The translations under genes were made by a program, and so were the position numbers. Shown in pieces: positions 1 through 5,110 of a stretch of 21,217 nucleotides of DNA. The DNA is from a virus: IMG/VR virus record IMGVR_UViG_3300046817_001084, positions 1 through 21,217 of that record; one strand, given 5' to 3'. The first letter of the stretch is position 1. Every line of letters begins with the position of its first letter. Under the pieces are notes generated by a model, which saw only the letters and a list, made by a program, of their open reading frames with translations, made no database searches and was not told the origin of the DNA.

Positions 1-956
1 CTCAAGCGCTCCTCGAGCCACAGCAAGGCCGGCGCGACCTTCAACTCGCCGAGCTCGCGGCGCAAGGTCGCGACCGCGCCATCGGGCGTAGTGAGCGCCT
101 GCAGCAGATGCTCGTCGGCGGTCTGGGTCAGCATCACGGCGCGGTTCTGCACGCCGGGCGAGAGGTGCTGCAGCCAGCCGGCTTCGGCAACGAGAGGGAT
201 GTCCTGCAGCTGCAGGGGTGGGAGCTCGGTGAGCACATCGGACTTACGGCGACGCAGGATGTACGGGGCGAGGGCAGTGCGCAGCTCGGGCTGGTTCTTA
301 CTGCCGGTTATCTGGCGGCCGTAGACGGTGTCGCGGTAGCGGGTGAAGCGATCCTCGAACCGATGCTGGCCCAGCGGTGGCCCCAGCGCGGTCGGCCAGA
401 AGGTGCGATAGTGCTGCCAGATCTCGCCGGCGTGATTGGGGGTTGGCGTGCCGGTCAGCAGGATGACCTTGTTGGCCCTGGCCTGCAGACCGTTATCACT
501 GCCGCTAAGACCGTATAGGCTCTGGGTGCGGTTGGAGGCGTTCTTCAAGTAATGCGCCTCGTCGAGGATCAGCAGACCCCAGGTGAAGCGGTTCAGCGCC
601 GCGGCGACATGCGACCTGCGGTCGCTGAACTCGTCGTAGCCGACGATCACGATGAGCGGGCCTTCGGCCTCGAGGCGGTGCTTGACCGCCGGGAGGTCGT
701 GGGGCGGCTCGAGGAGAAGGACACGGCGGGTCCAGTGCGGGAACCAGCGCGCGATCTCGCCCTCCCAGACGCGCCGGGCACCGGCCGGAGAGACGATGAT
801 GATCCGCTGGGCGTTGAGCTTGCGCGATGCCTCGAGCGCCTGCAGGGTCTTGCCGAGGCCGGCCTCGTCGAGGAGCATCACCGCGCGCGTGAGGGCCAGG
901 TGGCTTACTAGCCACTCGACACCGTCCAGTTGATAATCGCGCAGAGCTGCGGGCAT
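1..956 (-). CDS. SNF2-family DNA helicase/ATPase, C-terminal part beyond window
   Basis: This is a superfamily 2 ATPase of the SNF2 type, expected to translocate on duplex DNA in phage replication or recombination. The translation begins MPAALRDYQLDGVEWL, the usual Q-like entry. Walker A is DEAGLGKT (about residues 30-37). The DEAH box lies in LLILDEAHYLKN (near residue 130), motif III is LLTGTPTPNH, and the domain linker reads YILRRRKSDV. About 318 codons are visible and the helicase C-terminal lobe lies off the left edge. The ATG at 956 is preceded by GGAG four bases away. It is the last visible gene of a leftward operon, 126 nt behind the resolvase gene, and that gap carries its own promoter-like sequence and a perfect operator-like palindrome. 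The family call is firm; the precise role in the phage is inferred. Confidence 0.9.
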   Translation of the reverse strand, partial: MPAALRDYQLDGVEWLVSHLALTRAVMLLDEAGLGKTLQALEASRKLNAQRIIIVSPAGARRVWEGEIARWFPHWTRRVLLLEPPHDLPAVKHRLEAEGPLIVIVGYDEFSDRRSHVAAALNRFTWGLLILDEAHYLKNASNRTQSLYGLSGSDNGLQARANKVILLTGTPTPNHAGEIWQHYRTFWPTALGPPLGQHRFEDRFTRYRDTVYGRQITGSKNQPELRTALAPYILRRRKSDVLTELPPLQLQDIPLVAEAGWLQHLSPGVQNRAVMLTQTADEHLLQALTTPDGAVATLRRELGELKVAPALLWLEERL

Positions 957-967
957 AGAGCTCCAGC

Positions 968-982
968 ACCACAAGATGTGGT
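968..982. promoter_or_regulatory. Perfect 15-bp operator-like palindrome ACCACA-AGA-TGTGGT
   Basis: The two 6-bp halves are exact reverse complements around a 3-bp centre. It lies 12-26 nt upstream of the SNF2 start codon, next to the ribosome binding site. It is the only perfect member of a family of similar sites found through the early region of this window, and I use it as the consensus. The protein that binds it is inferred (one of the two Xre paralogues), not shown. Confidence 0.65.
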
Positions 983-1024
983 ATAATTGGGAGAAAGCTG
1001 ACGGAGGTTCTTTTCGGCAGGTCT

Positions 1025-1053
1025 ATTTAATGACTAAACACAGGTCGAGTCAA
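1025..1053 (-). promoter_or_regulatory. Sigma-70-like promoter for the SNF2 gene
   Basis: On the minus strand TTGACT (1053-1048) is separated by 17 bp from TTAAAT (1030-1025), five of six and four of six matches to consensus. The predicted transcript start near 1018 leaves a leader of about 60 nt that contains the palindrome at 968-982. A 10-bp direct repeat (AAACACAGGT at 1036-1045 and 1066-1075, 30 bp apart) brackets the -35 element and may be another protein-binding site. Confidence 0.5.
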
Positions 1054-1082
1054 CGCTCAACACCAAAACACAGGTAAAGATT

Positions 1083-1562
1083 TTAGTGTGAGCCCTGATG
1101 AGCGCCGAAAAGCGCCAGCAAGGCAGCCTCGGCGCGGCCGTCATCCTTCACTCTGATGAAGCTCGCCGCGTTGGCGGGGAAGAGACGCGAGGCGATAAGT
1201 CGGGCCTCCGACTTGTCGGGCCCGAGGCGGAAGCTGCGCTTCCACTCTTGCGGCGTGACGAGGCTGGTCGGGATCGCGAGAGCGGCAAGGACGCCGCGCA
1301 CCAGACCATAGGCCAGGCCGAAGGAAAACGACGAGGTCACGCCCTGCTTGGGGAGGGCGTGGACACGTTCGATCCACGCTGTATCCGGCTGATAATGCTT
1401 GATTATGTCAGCGAGCCAGACCTCCGAGACCTGGCGCCGCTTGATCTTGCCGACCTTGATCAGCGCCTGCGGCATGTCGGCGAGAGTGAGCGCCTCGAGG
1501 TCGATGTCGTAAAGCGCCAGCGCCCCTGTCGCGCCGGGGTCAATGCCGAGGACTGTCGGCAT
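1083..1562 (-). CDS. RuvC-like Holliday junction resolvase (RNase H fold)
   Basis: This 159-residue protein matches the phage/bacterial RuvC-type resolvase pattern. GIDPG at residues 6-10 supplies the first acidic residue (D8). IERVHALPKQG supplies E65. The C-terminal KDDGRAEAALLALFG supplies the last acidic pair (D140/D141) and a following glutamate. RuvC-family enzymes cut four-way junctions as dimers; in phages they resolve recombination intermediates before packaging. The length is close to the 160-170 residues usual for the family. Its start overlaps the end of the upstream HTH gene by 23 nt, so translation is probably coupled. Sitting beside an SNF2 helicase suggests a small recombination module. 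I would not name it ruvC, because it is a phage homologue. Confidence 0.88.
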   Translation of the reverse strand: MPTVLGIDPGATGALALYDIDLEALTLADMPQALIKVGKIKRRQVSEVWLADIIKHYQPDTAWIERVHALPKQGVTSSFSFGLAYGLVRGVLAALAIPTSLVTPQEWKRSFRLGPDKSEARLIASRLFPANAASFIRVKDDGRAEAALLALFGAHQGSH

Positions 1563-1815
1563 TAGGCGGAGTGCCGGGCGAGGGCGGCGCGAACTCGTCC
1601 TGGTCGATAAAGAACTCGCGGCAGTGGTGACCGCTGCGCTCGATCGAGTAGAGCACGGCCGCGACCCAGCGCGCAGGGATCTGACCGCGCTGGAGCCACA
1701 TCTGCGCCCGGTTATACGATAAACCGTGTTGTGGCTGATAGCGATCGAGCAGGTTCAACACGCCTCTGACGCCGTTAAAGGTCCGAAAGACGTGGGGGAC
1801 GTCGAGGGTCACCAT
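1540..1815 (-). CDS. Cro/carph-isopro-like helix-turn-helix protein
   Basis: This 91-residue protein has an N-terminal region FNGVRGVLNLL followed by YNRAQMWLQRGQIPARW. That matches the general form of Cro-like phage DNA-binding domains, where a recognition helix is followed by W-x-x-R-G-x-I-P-A-R-W. The C-terminal 20 residues are Pro/Ser-rich and overlap the resolvase gene. It is the first gene of the leftward operon and faces the Xre gene at 2168 across a 350-bp control region, the position a Cro-type regulator has in lambdoid phages. The ATG at 1815 has GGAG about 9 nt upstream. The HTH nature is likely; the Cro role is inferred from position. Confidence 0.65.
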   Translation of the reverse strand: MVTLDVPHVFRTFNGVRGVLNLLDRYQPQHGLSYNRAQMWLQRGQIPARWVAAVLYSIERSGHHCREFFIDQDEFAPPSPGTPPNADSPRH

Positions 1816-1926
1816 CGGGAAAAACTCCGGGCTACAGGGAAAGTGTAAGCCTAATTTAGGCCGCGACTCGAGAAATGTAAGGTTCTAACCGTATTTTTAG
1901 GCACAACCTCACCCGTATCCGTTTTG

Positions 1927-1941
1927 GCAACAGGTTGTGGA
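1927..1941. promoter_or_regulatory. Operator-like site, degenerate (GCAACA-GGT-TGTGGA)
   Basis: Nine of the 12 arm positions match ACCACA-N3-TGTGGT. It lies in the divergent region, about 115 bp upstream of the leftward operon start codon. It is weaker than the other copies and could be chance on its own. Confidence 0.35.
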
Positions 1942-2064
1942 TAAGAGCGCAAAGAGCGCACAAAATGCGCTTGATCTAGTTTGTGTCCGGTAGAAAACAA
2001 ACGCCTTATCGCCACATATTGTAGTGGATTTGTTGCAGTTCTGTACACAAAATATTGCGGCTCG

Positions 2065-2079
2065 AACACATCTTGTTGT
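2065..2079. promoter_or_regulatory. Operator-like site AACACA-TCT-TGTTGT overlapping a -35 box
   Basis: Ten of the 12 arm positions match the consensus taken from 968-982. It overlaps the -35 hexamer (2076-2081) of the promoter proposed for the Xre gene at 2168, the position expected for an autorepressor site. Confidence 0.5.
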
Positions 2080-2104
2080 GTTGTTGCGGCACAAAGAGTA
2101 TATG
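2076..2104 (+). promoter_or_regulatory. Promoter-like element for the rightward Xre-xis-int operon
   Basis: TTGTGT at 2076-2081 and TATATG at 2099-2104 are separated by exactly 17 bp. The predicted start near 2111 gives a leader of about 57 nt before the ATG at 2168. The -35 box is overlapped by an operator-like palindrome. Confidence 0.45.
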
Positions 2105-2167
2105 AGATCAGCCTGCGAACTTATGGACAATTATGTGGATAACCACACATCCCAAAGGACCTTTACC

Positions 2168-2899
2168 ATGATCCCATCGAAAAAGACCCCTATGGACTCC
2201 GATAACACAATTAAGCAAGATGCCTTGACTCCACAGAACGTGGAGGAGGAGGCGCAACATGTTCCGCCGAAAAAAGCGACTGCCGCGCGGCCTGAGCTTC
2301 AGTCCTTCGTCGATGCCCTGAGCGCCGCCATGGCGAAGCACAATCTCACGGCGTCAGACCTCGCCCGGGCTGTGTGGGGCACCACCAAGGACACGCGCGG
2401 CTACGAGGTCGCCAAAGGGCGCGACCGCATCGGATACTTCCTCCGCGGCGTTCATTTCCCCGATCAGAAGAACTTGCAGAAGCTCGCTCGGGCAGTCGGC
2501 CTCACGGTCGAGGAGCTGGCCCGTGGAACCTCATACGCGGCGCCTTGGGTTGCTCTTGCAGCTGCCCGGTCGGGGGCTAAGTCTGCCGGCAAGCTGACAG
2601 AAGACGAGGCGACAGAGGACAAGGCGACAGAGGACAAGGCGACGGCGGGCAAGACGACTACGCGCGAGGCACCGGCGGGCAAGGCAAAGACGTCCGATCC
2701 GTTTGCCCTTGCAGGGCCTCTGCAGTTGCTGCGGGTGCACGGGGAGCCGGACAAGCTGTACGTGCTGATCGCGGAGCCGCTCGACATAAAGCTCGCCAAA
2801 GAGATCGCCGCGCTGGTGCTCTCCAGCCTTGGGGTCGAGCCTCTAAACGGCAATCATAACAACAACAACCATAACGACAACGGCGGCGAAACCGCGTGA
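2168..2899 (+). CDS. Xre-type HTH regulator 1 (candidate repressor), repeat linker
   Basis: This 243-residue protein has an N-terminal arm, an Xre-like DNA-binding domain at about residues 44-118 (LTASDLARAVWGT, then RDRIGYFLRG, then NLQKLARAVGLTVEELA), and a Thr/Ala/Glu/Lys-rich linker of pentapeptide repeats (ATEDK type, about 140-175). A C-terminal domain at about 182-228 is followed by an Asn/His-rich tail. The HTH and C-terminal parts are recognisably homologous to the protein at 7708. The frame is open upstream to 2024, but I place the start at ATG 2168 because AAAGGA lies 8 nt before it and the upstream residues overlap promoter-like DNA. It faces the Cro-like gene, so a lysogeny repressor is likely. 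It also heads the xis-int operon, overlapping the next gene by GTGA. Confidence 0.75.
   Translation: MIPSKKTPMDSDNTIKQDALTPQNVEEEAQHVPPKKATAARPELQSFVDALSAAMAKHNLTASDLARAVWGTTKDTRGYEVAKGRDRIGYFLRGVHFPDQKNLQKLARAVGLTVEELARGTSYAAPWVALAAARSGAKSAGKLTEDEATEDKATEDKATAGKTTTREAPAGKAKTSDPFALAGPLQLLRVHGEPDKLYVLIAEPLDIKLAKEIAALVLSSLGVEPLNGNHNNNNHNDNGGETA
2598..2687 (+). repeat. 15-bp tandem repeat in the linker of Xre regulator 1
   Basis: Six consecutive 15-bp units encode pentapeptides. Units 2 and 3 (2613-2627, 2628-2642) are identical. Unit 1 differs at two positions, and units 4-6 are diverged. The repeat keeps the reading frame, so changes in copy number would only alter the length of the flexible linker between the DNA-binding and C-terminal domains. 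Confidence 0.8.
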
Positions 2900-3252
2900 A
2901 GCTCCTGACGCAGCGCGAGATCGCCTCGGTGCTGCGTTGCTCCGTCCACACCGTCGCGCGGCTGCGGCGGGACGCCGGGCTGCCCTGGCTTCCAGGGCGT
3001 CCGGTCTTGATCCCAGAGGAAGATTTCGAACGATGGCTTACGCGACGAACGAGAAGATCTCTATCGGACCCTTTCGCTCCCTCCGGCTCGAGCAAAACGC
3101 GGGCGGCTACTGGGAGATCCGGTGGTCCTACTATCAAGGGCCTGGCAGCTTTAAAGGCGACCGTAAAAGCTGCCGGACGAAGCTCATCTCTGAAGCGGAA
3201 GTTGAGTTCGAAGATTTCTGCCGCGCCGCCCGCGAAGCCACCGAAGCCGTGA
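2896..3252 (+). CDS. Excisionase-like winged-helix DNA-binding protein
   Basis: The N-terminal 50 residues (LTQREIASVLRCSVHTVARLRR, ending in LIPEEDFERWL) fit the MerR/excisionase helix-turn-helix family. Those proteins bind near attachment sites and bias the integrase towards excision. The GTG start overlaps the previous stop (GTGA). Xis proteins are often 60-80 residues, but this frame stays open for 118 codons. The last 73 codons lie inside the integrase gene in another frame and give a low-complexity Ser/Lys/Ala/Pro tail. That tail may be a by-product of the overlap or a basic extension that adds DNA contact. Directly preceding an integrase strongly supports the role. Confidence 0.75.
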   Translation: MKLLTQREIASVLRCSVHTVARLRRDAGLPWLPGRPVLIPEEDFERWLTRRTRRSLSDPFAPSGSSKTRAATGRSGGPTIKGLAALKATVKAAGRSSSLKRKLSSKISAAPPAKPPKP

Positions 3253-4178
3253 AGGCGCAGCAAGGGTTGACGGTCGACGAGCTCTGCCGGCGCTGGCTCG
3301 AGAACGCCGCCCTGCACGGCAAGGAGCGCACCGGCTTTTACGTGCTGAGCGCGCCGCGGCGCATGCTGGGCCACTACACGGCAGCGCAACTGGTTGCGGA
3401 CGACGACATCCTCGCCGCCTATCCGCGCCAGCGCGGGATCGCCAACGGCTCGATCCGGCGCGAGCTCGGCGCGCTCAAGACGGTGCTGCGCTGGGCCGCG
3501 AAAAAGAAACTGATCACGGCGGCCGAGGTGCCTTCCTTTTACGAGATGCTCCCGCCCTCCGGCGCGCCGCGCGCCAAGTTCCTCACCCGCGAGCAGAAGG
3601 CCCGGTTCTGGGAAGAAGCGATGCGCTGGGGCGACGGCACGGCCACGCGGCACTGGCACCCCCTGCAGCAGCGCTCGGCCTACCGCCTGATGCTGTTCAT
3701 CGCCTTGGGGCTCGAGACTGCGGCGCGGCGCGGCGCGATCTACGACCTCACCTGGGACCGCGTCGACCTCGAGCGCGCGACGATCGATTACCGGGTGCCG
3801 GAGCAGCGCGTGACGAAGAAACGGCGCGTGCGGGTGCCGATCTCGACGCGGCTGCAGCCGGTGCTTGAGGCGGCGTGGCTCAAGGCCCCCAAGGACGCCG
3901 GCGGACGGGCCACAGGGCGCGTCCTCGGCGAGGACCGCGTCATCGACCAGGGTTTCGTCAAGTTCACCACGATGATCGGCATGCGCTGGGTGACGCCGCA
4001 TGTGCTGCGCCACACCTGGGGCTCGTTGGCGGCGATCAACGGAGTGCCGCTGTGGCACATCGCGCAGGTCATGGGCGACACCATCGCCACCATCGAGGCC
4101 AACTACCTGCACCTGACGCCGGAGCATCTGCGCGGCGCCGTCGACCACGACATGGAAACCATCGCGAAGGATGCATGA
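3033..4178 (+). CDS. int: Tyrosine recombinase / phage integrase
   Basis: This 381-residue site-specific recombinase would integrate and excise the phage genome. The N-terminal arm domain (GGYWEIRW near residue 25) and a core-binding helical domain (about 80-170) precede the catalytic domain. Catalytic residues read as Arg in TAARRGAI (about 232), the KKRRVRV strand region, H-V-L-R-H at 323-327 (R326) and Tyr358 in EANYLHL. The usual LGHS box is MGDT here, so the position normally held by His/Trp is Asp349, a departure worth noting. I chose ATG 3033 over the earlier in-frame start at 2937 because AGAGGAAG precedes it and the extra residues look unrelated. The gene starts 220 bp before the excisionase frame ends. 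Confidence 0.93.
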   Translation: MAYATNEKISIGPFRSLRLEQNAGGYWEIRWSYYQGPGSFKGDRKSCRTKLISEAEVEFEDFCRAAREATEAVKAQQGLTVDELCRRWLENAALHGKERTGFYVLSAPRRMLGHYTAAQLVADDDILAAYPRQRGIANGSIRRELGALKTVLRWAAKKKLITAAEVPSFYEMLPPSGAPRAKFLTREQKARFWEEAMRWGDGTATRHWHPLQQRSAYRLMLFIALGLETAARRGAIYDLTWDRVDLERATIDYRVPEQRVTKKRRVRVPISTRLQPVLEAAWLKAPKDAGGRATGRVLGEDRVIDQGFVKFTTMIGMRWVTPHVLRHTWGSLAAINGVPLWHIAQVMGDTIATIEANYLHLTPEHLRGAVDHDMETIAKDA

Positions 4179-4345
4179 ACATAGGCAGTCCCGCTCAGAC
4201 CGCCAAGACACTGCGCGAAACGGCCGCGCGCTGCCGCGAGCTGGCTTCGATCCCGACCACCGGAGGGCATGAGTCGGATCGCCTGCTGCGCGAGTTCGCG
4301 GAGCTCCTCGAGCGCGAGGCCGACAAGCTAGCTGTGACCACATGA
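4175..4345 (+). CDS. Small helical protein of unknown function
   Basis: This 56-residue protein starts at an ATG that overlaps the integrase stop (ATGA), so it is probably translated by coupling. The sequence (TAKTLRETAARCRELA, then LLREFAELLEREADKLA) is strongly amphipathic with heptad spacing of Leu/Ala, consistent with a helical hairpin. Similar short proteins are common in alphaproteobacterial genomes, but I cannot assign a function. It was found by extending the overlap from the integrase stop. Confidence 0.6.
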   Translation: MNIGSPAQTAKTLRETAARCRELASIPTTGGHESDRLLREFAELLEREADKLAVTT

Positions 4346-4358
4346 GGCGTTGTCCCAA

Positions 4359-4532
4359 GTGACCGAGCAAGAATACCGGAACGCAAGACGTGAGTTGCGC
4401 CGACTCAATCGGCTCATTGACGAAGCGCCTATGGAGGCCAAGCCGGTTTTTCGCGGCATCTGCGAGCTTCATGCGGCGGTCGCTGATTACGAGCGCTATA
4501 AAATCCGCGCAGCACTTCGCGCGATTAACTGA
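4359..4532 (+). CDS. Small charged helical protein, unknown
   Basis: A protein of 57 residues starting MTEQEYRNARRELRRLNRLIDEA. It is mostly helical and Arg/Glu-rich. GTG 4359 is preferred because GAGG lies 11 nt upstream; a TTG at 4350 would be only 2 nt from that site. It follows the previous gene by 13 nt in the same rightward operon. No family recognised. Confidence 0.5.
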   Translation: MTEQEYRNARRELRRLNRLIDEAPMEAKPVFRGICELHAAVADYERYKIRAALRAIN

Positions 4533-4543
4533 AAAGGGCCGCC

Positions 4544-4780
4544 GTGACAGACCTAAAAGTGGTCAAGCTGCCGACCGGAAACCTGCAGGACATTCCGGCT
4601 CTCATGGAGGCGGTTGCCAGGCAGACGCGCGAAGGTAAGTTCGGCAAGATAGTGGCCGGCGTCTGCGTCCTGCTCAATGATGCCGGTGAGCCCCAAGTGT
4701 TCGGGTGGGGCGACACCGATGCTGTGCGAGGCATCGGGTTACTGACGCTGGGCGCTCAGTTTTTGGCGCGAAAGCCGTAA
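4544..4780 (+). CDS. Conserved-looking phage hypothetical protein
   Basis: This 78-residue protein starts with GTG behind AAAAGGG. The sequence shows a beta-rich C-terminal half (VAGVCVLLNDAGEPQVFGWG) and ends LLTLGAQFLARKP. Small proteins that open MTDLKVVKL, sit in phage accessory regions and have this alternating pattern are familiar to me from alphaproteobacterial phages, but none has a known role. It is the last gene before a 330-bp gap. Its stop codon lies 2-3 bases before the A-tract of a hairpin whose terminator polarity is leftward. Confidence 0.6.
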   Translation: MTDLKVVKLPTGNLQDIPALMEAVARQTREGKFGKIVAGVCVLLNDAGEPQVFGWGDTDAVRGIGLLTLGAQFLARKP

Positions 4781-4782
4781 AG

Positions 4783-4818
4783 AAAAAAAAAACGGCCGTC
4801 CGAGGAAAGGACGACCGT
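4783..4818 (-). terminator. Intrinsic terminator of minus-strand polarity
   Basis: The arms ACGGCCGTCC (4792-4801) and GGACGACCGT (4809-4818) pair over 10 bp with one mismatch or wobble around a 7-nt loop. The plus strand has ten consecutive A before the hairpin (4783-4792), which on the minus strand is a run of ten T after it. No T-run follows on the plus strand. The signal therefore stops leftward transcription, yet no leftward gene is evident to its right. Confidence 0.75.
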
Positions 4819-4943
4819 AAAAGCTTTGATGTCCACACACCGCAGACCCGGACGCCATATCCGTTCCAGGCCCACATCAGGGAAAAAGCAGAAGCTTGGG
4901 GGCTCACTGTTTTCCGAGAAGCCCAGTATGCCCTAACGCGGCC

Positions 4944-4972
4944 TATAAGCCAAAACAATTTTGTGGTCTCAA
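4944..4972 (-). promoter_or_regulatory. Possible leftward promoter of a short RNA
   Basis: On the minus strand TTGAGA is followed after 17 bp by CTTATA (or after 19 bp by TATAGG). With the terminator at 4783-4818 it would define a transcript of about 150 nt. The -35 box adjoins the operator-like half site TTGTGGT. Weak -10 match, so tentative. Confidence 0.3.
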
Positions 4973-4985
4973 CACAAGAGCGCTT
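4971..4985. promoter_or_regulatory. Operator-like half site upstream of the primase gene
   Basis: AACACA-AGA matches the left arm and centre of the consensus, but the right arm is not conserved. A second half site, TTGTGGT, ends 4 bp before it. Together they suggest weak binding in the primase leader. Confidence 0.3.
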
Positions 4986-5110
4986 GCCTCGCGCCCTGTC
5001 GCAGGCGCAGGCTGAACGCTCGCCCGCAGATCGCCACAATCCGGTCTGCGCGGAAATCCCATGGACACCCTACCGCCTTGCATCTCCCCGATGCGAGCAG
5101 GAGCCCCTTC

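Larger units (their letters stand above)
1816..2167. promoter_or_regulatory. Divergent early control region between leftward and rightward operons
   Basis: This gap of about 350 bp is clearly richer in A/T than its flanks and holds several symmetric elements. There is a 13-bp perfect inverted repeat with a 1-bp centre at 1849-1861 (GCCTAA-T-TTAGGC). There is a 6+5+6 inverted repeat at 1955-1971 (AGCGCA-CAAAA-TGCGCT). There are operator-like sites at 1927-1941 and 2065-2079, and an outward-facing TGTGG-ATAA-CCACA near 2130-2148 just before the Xre gene ribosome site. A rightward promoter fits at 2076-2104. I could not settle on a leftward promoter. By analogy with temperate phages this is the candidate lysis/lysogeny switch. 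Confidence 0.6.
4781..5110. other. Gene-free gap between the int operon and the primase
   Basis: About 330 bp with no convincing gene. It holds the leftward terminator at 4783-4818, a promoter-like pair on the minus strand (TTGAGA at 4972-4967 and CTTATA at 4949-4944, 17 bp apart) and operator-like half sites at 4961-4967 (TTGTGGT) and 4971-4979 (AACACAAGA). It is also the nearest non-coding DNA downstream of the integrase operon, so it is one candidate location for the phage attachment site; I see no direct evidence for a core sequence. Confidence 0.5.

Noticed and set aside
505-972. 155-codon minus-strand frame overlapping the SNF2 gene
   Set aside because: Arg/Pro/Gly-rich shadow of the true frame, which carries all helicase motifs.
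1851-2069. 72-codon open frame on the minus strand across the divergent control region
   Set aside because: It has a GTG start without a ribosome site, overlaps promoter and operator elements, and lies in AT-richer DNA where it can be open by chance. Its translation looks fairly protein-like, so it is the best of the rejected frames.
2658-4472. 604-codon minus-strand frame opposite integrase and Xre 1
   Set aside because: Antisense shadow caused by high GC at third positions; no motifs, and the plus-strand genes are clear.
4828-4935. 35-codon basic peptide frame starting at an ATG after the leftward terminator
   Set aside because: No ribosome site at a usable distance and no family resemblance.
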